The notes beneath the pieces are model-generated. The model did no database searches. It had not been told where the DNA came from and saw nothing but the letters and a program-made list of their open reading frames with translations. A stretch of 64,000 nucleotides of DNA, from positions 1 to 64,000 of the forward strand of contig NZ_LSGQ01000033.1 in the NCBI RefSeq assembly GCF_001675285.1. Direction: 5' to 3'. This DNA is from Elizabethkingia miricola (GTDB lineage: Bacteria > Bacteroidota > Bacteroidia > Flavobacteriales > Weeksellaceae). Shown here in pieces: positions 61,688 to 64,000 of this stretch; within the stretch, counting starts at the first letter, position 1; the number at the start of each line of letters is the position of its first letter. The position numbers and the translations under genes are program-made.

Positions 61688-63220
61688 TTATGGGACATAT
61701 CCCACTACACATCTACCAACTGATGGATTAAAATTAGAATTGGCAGGACAAGAATAAACATAATAATACCATTGACCACTTATTTGTACACACTGGAGAT
61801 ATTTATCACCTACATTAGGATATGGATAAAAACCAGCAGCGACACATCTGATAAGCACACCCCTTGCCAGATTTATTTCTACACTTATTATACATGTTCT
61901 GCCTCCAATCGTAATAGTAAAAATAGCCGGCCCTTCTCCAAGAGGTTTACCCGAAATCGTAAGTATAAGGTTAGCATTTCCATTGACAAAGCTTCCTGCT
62001 GCTAATGTTGCTCTTAACCCTGTAACACCTGTAGACTGAACAACCTGACCAGGATATGTTCCTCCATTCCCTCCCTGATAAGGAATTGTAAGCGTCGTAT
62101 TTGCAGCAACATCTTCATTATTATAGAACGTAGTATTAAAAACTGCACTTGCACAAATTAAATTAGCTATTGACCCCACAGCCTGGGCTACTCTTACGTT
62201 TGCCGTATACCTGACTCCGGGAGTAAGCTGCAAATTATTATAAGGTATAACATTGGTTGCTGTTACCCCGCCTATTGTTAAAGTTGAAAAGGCCAAAACG
62301 CCTGCATTGGTGGCATTACTGTTGATAATGGTTGGTCTGGAAGTTACAACCTGTGCATTAAGCGTTGGAAATACGATAGGAGATCCCGCTGAGTTTGTTG
62401 CTGTCCTTGTAACAACCCCATCTGCAAGATTCATCGTCCATTGTCCTGTATCCGAATGTGGGCTATAATTACCTGTAACAGCTGTTACATTAGCATTTCT
62501 TGCAGAAGCATCTATCACCGTTGTAATCTGGGTGAATCTATGTTTTAATATAACATTCAGATAATTCGTCTGGCTTCCTGATACAGTAAGGTTTGTTTTA
62601 AAATACATCATATCCCGGTTTCCGGGTGTATTACTAATCCTGGCTGTTGCCAAAGTAGGAACTGCCGGATTTGTATAGGTTATCGCCGGCAGGTCTGTCA
62701 CATTGGTGGTATTAACAGAATACACGACAAAAGTATAGGTACTGCCACCATTCAAATTCATACTTACAGTACCCTCATTCCCTCTGGTATAATCTTTACT
62801 CTCTACAAATGCCCCGTTATTATTGTATACCGCTACCCTGTATACTGTACCATTCGGCAAAGGATCTTTTACAATTGCATCTATTGCACCTCCTTTTATT
62901 GTACGCTGTCCCCTCTCTTTACTTTCTACAGGAGTAACCTCTGTTATAAGATCGAGCTCATTGGTAAGCTTAATACGATTCACTTGCACATTCGGATCAA
63001 CAGACTGAATTCCACTTTTTGTATTACTGTTATCAGAAAGAGTTTCAAATTCACTATCCGTTAGATTTACTTTTACTACGGCCTGATTTTCGGAAATCTG
63101 ACGCTCTGTATCTGCGCTTCTGCATGAGAATAAAAAGAATGATACACCCAGAAATAAACTTCCAATACCCGTTATTTTACCTTTTGAAAAAGCAGAATTG
63201 TATTTTAATATTTTTTTCAT
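61688..63220 (-). CDS. Fimbrillin-like lipoprotein with CBM14/peritrophin-A-like C-terminus
   Basis: A 510-residue surface lipoprotein. The signal ends at FLFSC (about Cys33). The fimbrillin-like domains follow the tandem pair at 42-45 kb block by block (GGSTYTFVVYSVN, NYLNVILKHRFTQITTVIDAS, INNSN-type turns). From about residue 345 there is an Ig-like stretch up to VLIRCVA, the place where the paralogues end. Here the chain continues another 48 residues with a Cys/aromatic pattern (YPYPNVGDKYLQC, GQWYYYVYSCP, FNPSVGRCV) that matches CBM14 chitin-binding domains of insect peritrophins. It is preceded by the 59-residue small gene, 10 bases away. Confidence 0.85.
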   Translation of the reverse strand: MKKILKYNSAFSKGKITGIGSLFLGVSFFLFSCRSADTERQISENQAVVKVNLTDSEFETLSDNSNTKSGIQSVDPNVQVNRIKLTNELDLITEVTPVESKERGQRTIKGGAIDAIVKDPLPNGTVYRVAVYNNNGAFVESKDYTRGNEGTVSMNLNGGSTYTFVVYSVNTTNVTDLPAITYTNPAVPTLATARISNTPGNRDMMYFKTNLTVSGSQTNYLNVILKHRFTQITTVIDASARNANVTAVTGNYSPHSDTGQWTMNLADGVVTRTATNSAGSPIVFPTLNAQVVTSRPTIINSNATNAGVLAFSTLTIGGVTATNVIPYNNLQLTPGVRYTANVRVAQAVGSIANLICASAVFNTTFYNNEDVAANTTLTIPYQGGNGGTYPGQVVQSTGVTGLRATLAAGSFVNGNANLILTISGKPLGEGPAIFTITIGGRTCIISVEINLARGVLIRCVAAGFYPYPNVGDKYLQCVQISGQWYYYVYSCPANSNFNPSVGRCVVGYVP

Positions 63221-63230
63221 CTTTCTGGTT

Positions 63231-63410
63231 TTAAAAGTTAATAGTTGTATCTCTATCCGTTCCGGTTTCCCATTCTTGTTCTACCTGGCTGGTAGCACTT
63301 ACAGGTGTTACCCGCGCAGATCCTGCTGCAACCCCTTGTTCCATTTCAATCAATGTCACTTCTACTTTTGGAGGGATATACTCTTTCTTTTGTGTTTTTG
63401 TTTTCTTCAT
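63231..63410 (-). CDS. 59-residue companion protein of fimbrillin-like operon
   Basis: ATG at 63410, TAA at 63231-63233. The product begins with a Lys-rich segment and YIPPKVEVTLIEMEQGVAAGSA, followed by RVTPVSATSQVEQEWE and TDRDTTINF. I recall similar small proteins with an IExExGIAAGSA core before fimbrillin-like genes in Bacteroidota, but cannot check this here. It has no signal peptide. The gene lies 10 bases before the lipoprotein gene. It may be a translational leader, a secreted peptide precursor or an assembly factor. Confidence 0.65.
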   Translation of the reverse strand: MKKTKTQKKEYIPPKVEVTLIEMEQGVAAGSARVTPVSATSQVEQEWETGTDRDTTINF

Positions 63411-63639
63411 AATTTTTGCTATTTGTTTTCCTATTTTTTAAACGACTGCAAAATTATGACTGACATTTCTCTGTATTGGTAACATATGTAACACGTTATC
63501 AATTATTTTGTGTTTTGAAATTGCTATTAATTAACCCTGATGACGGTAATCTATGGTATTATATCTGTTTTATAAGCTGCATTGACATCCGACTGTCAAT
63601 ATCATCCGTTTCTAAGTAAAAATCTATACTATATAAAAA

Positions 63640-63668
63640 CAAAAAAACAGGCAAACGGTGCTGCCTGT
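63640..63668 (-). terminator. Terminator of the next fimbrillin-like gene
   Basis: ACAGGCA and TGCCTGT arms (8-base loop) with seven A residues on the left, which give a T-run on the leftward transcript. Confidence 0.75.
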
Positions 63669-63804
63669 TATAACCGCCAATAGTAGTAAACAAAAATATA
63701 ATGAAGTTACCTGAACTACATATAAACACTATGGACGACTTCTATGGATGTTAGTTATAATTAAAACATTATTTAAGGTATTGAAATCTCTTTCTTATTG
63801 ATAA

Positions 63805-63838
63805 AAAGGGTGAATAATTGTGAATACATCCACCCTTT
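63805..63838. other. Stem-loop in the 3' region of the partial gene
   Basis: AAAGGGTG and CACCCTTT arms around an 18-base loop, between the partial gene's stop and its terminator. It may be a second termination or mRNA-stability element. Confidence 0.4.
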
Positions 63839-63908
63839 ACAAACAAACAAATTATGAAATTTTTATCATTTTTTTAAATTGAGGCTGATAAGGTCTCTAA
63901 TTTTTATA

Positions 63909-64000
63909 CTATTGTGCAATGCAACGAATCTGGTGTCCTTCTACATTAGTATTAATACTACGGCTTACAGTATTATTGGGCATAAAGTAATTAATAGTAC
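63909..64000 (-). CDS. Fimbrillin-like/FISUMP protein, C-terminal fragment at window edge
   Basis: The leftward frame ending TAG at 63909-63911 encodes 29 residues to the window edge, ending EGHQIRCIAQ. The two fimbrillin-like genes at 42-45 kb end IRCIAI and IRCIAQ, so this is most likely the 3' end of a further family member. The rest of the gene is outside the window. Confidence 0.7.
   Translation of the reverse strand, partial: TINYFMPNNTVSRSINTNVEGHQIRCIAQ

Larger units (their letters stand above)
63411..63908. other. Intergenic region between fimbrillin-like units
   Basis: About 500 bases without a credible gene. It contains a leftward terminator (63640-63668) and a further stem-loop (63805-63838), and presumably the promoter of the 59-residue/lipoprotein operon in 63420-63600. 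Confidence 0.5.

Overview
The window is AT-rich DNA from a Bacteroidota chromosome, most likely class Flavobacteriia and the Elizabethkingia/Chryseobacterium group. The grounds are promoter -7 boxes of the TAnnTTTG type, few Shine-Dalgarno sites, a eukaryote/archaeal-type ProRS, SusC-like TonB barrels, fimbrillin-like lipoproteins with FISUMP-like tails, and DUF937-OmpA, OmpP1/FadL and ACR3/DUF6428 genes. The genus is an inference from remembered gene content. I see no rRNA, tRNA, CRISPR array, transposase or prophage.

Layout. 0-9.5 kb: housekeeping and metal genes (GT2, THUMP methyltransferase and a Fur-family regulator in one leftward run; divergent methyltransferase and ZIP transporter), an OmpP1/FadL porin with a Gly/Tyr/Trp-rich lipoprotein, and proS. 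10-17 kb: DUF937-OmpA envelope protein, Nramp transporter behind a DtxR/MntR-like palindrome, grpE-dnaJ, a small protein behind two Fur-type palindromes, and an alkylation-repair pair (HhH-GPD glycosylase, Ogt). 17.3-20.5 kb: an S-box-like but shortened leader RNA, a small ORF ending in Met/Cys codons, and a TonB-dependent receptor. 22.1-27.4 kb: a tight five-gene cluster that looks like an unusual surface-fibre assembly system: two paralogous secreted subunits, a third secreted subunit, a periplasmic protein like WxL-interacting proteins, and an usher-sized outer-membrane barrel. 27.5-36.4 kb: iron permease-like protein, GH1, HD hydrolase, acyltransferase, BCCT transporter, TMEM175-like channel, DUF2971. 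36.4-40.8 kb: an ECF sigma/anti-sigma pair divergent from msrB, fasciclin and two ferritin-like genes, with a shared candidate ECF promoter in front of msrB and fasciclin. 40.8-50 kb: PI-PLC-like lipoprotein, two tandem near-identical fimbrillin-like lipoproteins with different C-terminal domains, and a GH3/GH29 operon. 50-60 kb: hydrolase, TauE/DUF1634/GntR operon, OsmC, an arsenic operon (arsR, DUF6428, phosphatase-type arsC, acr3) with two matched ArsR operators, HxlR, a metallo-hydrolase, and a beta-carbonic anhydrase-like protein lacking one zinc cysteine. 60-64 kb: Crp-type regulator with a duplicated 3' scrap beside it, a secreted isochorismatase-like hydrolase, a fimbrillin-like lipoprotein with a peritrophin-A/CBM14-like tail, its 59-residue companion gene, and the 3' end of another fimbrillin-like gene.

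The main theme is surface display and host or polymer interaction (fibre cluster, three fimbrillin-like genes plus a fourth partial one, GH1/GH3/GH29, PI-PLC), with metal, redox and arsenic stress modules between. The strongest candidates for undescribed biology are the five-gene assembly cluster at 22.1-27.4 kb, the short S-box-like RNA with its Met/Cys-tailed ORF at 17.3-17.6 kb, and the CBM14-tailed fimbrillin with its small companion at 61.7-63.4 kb.
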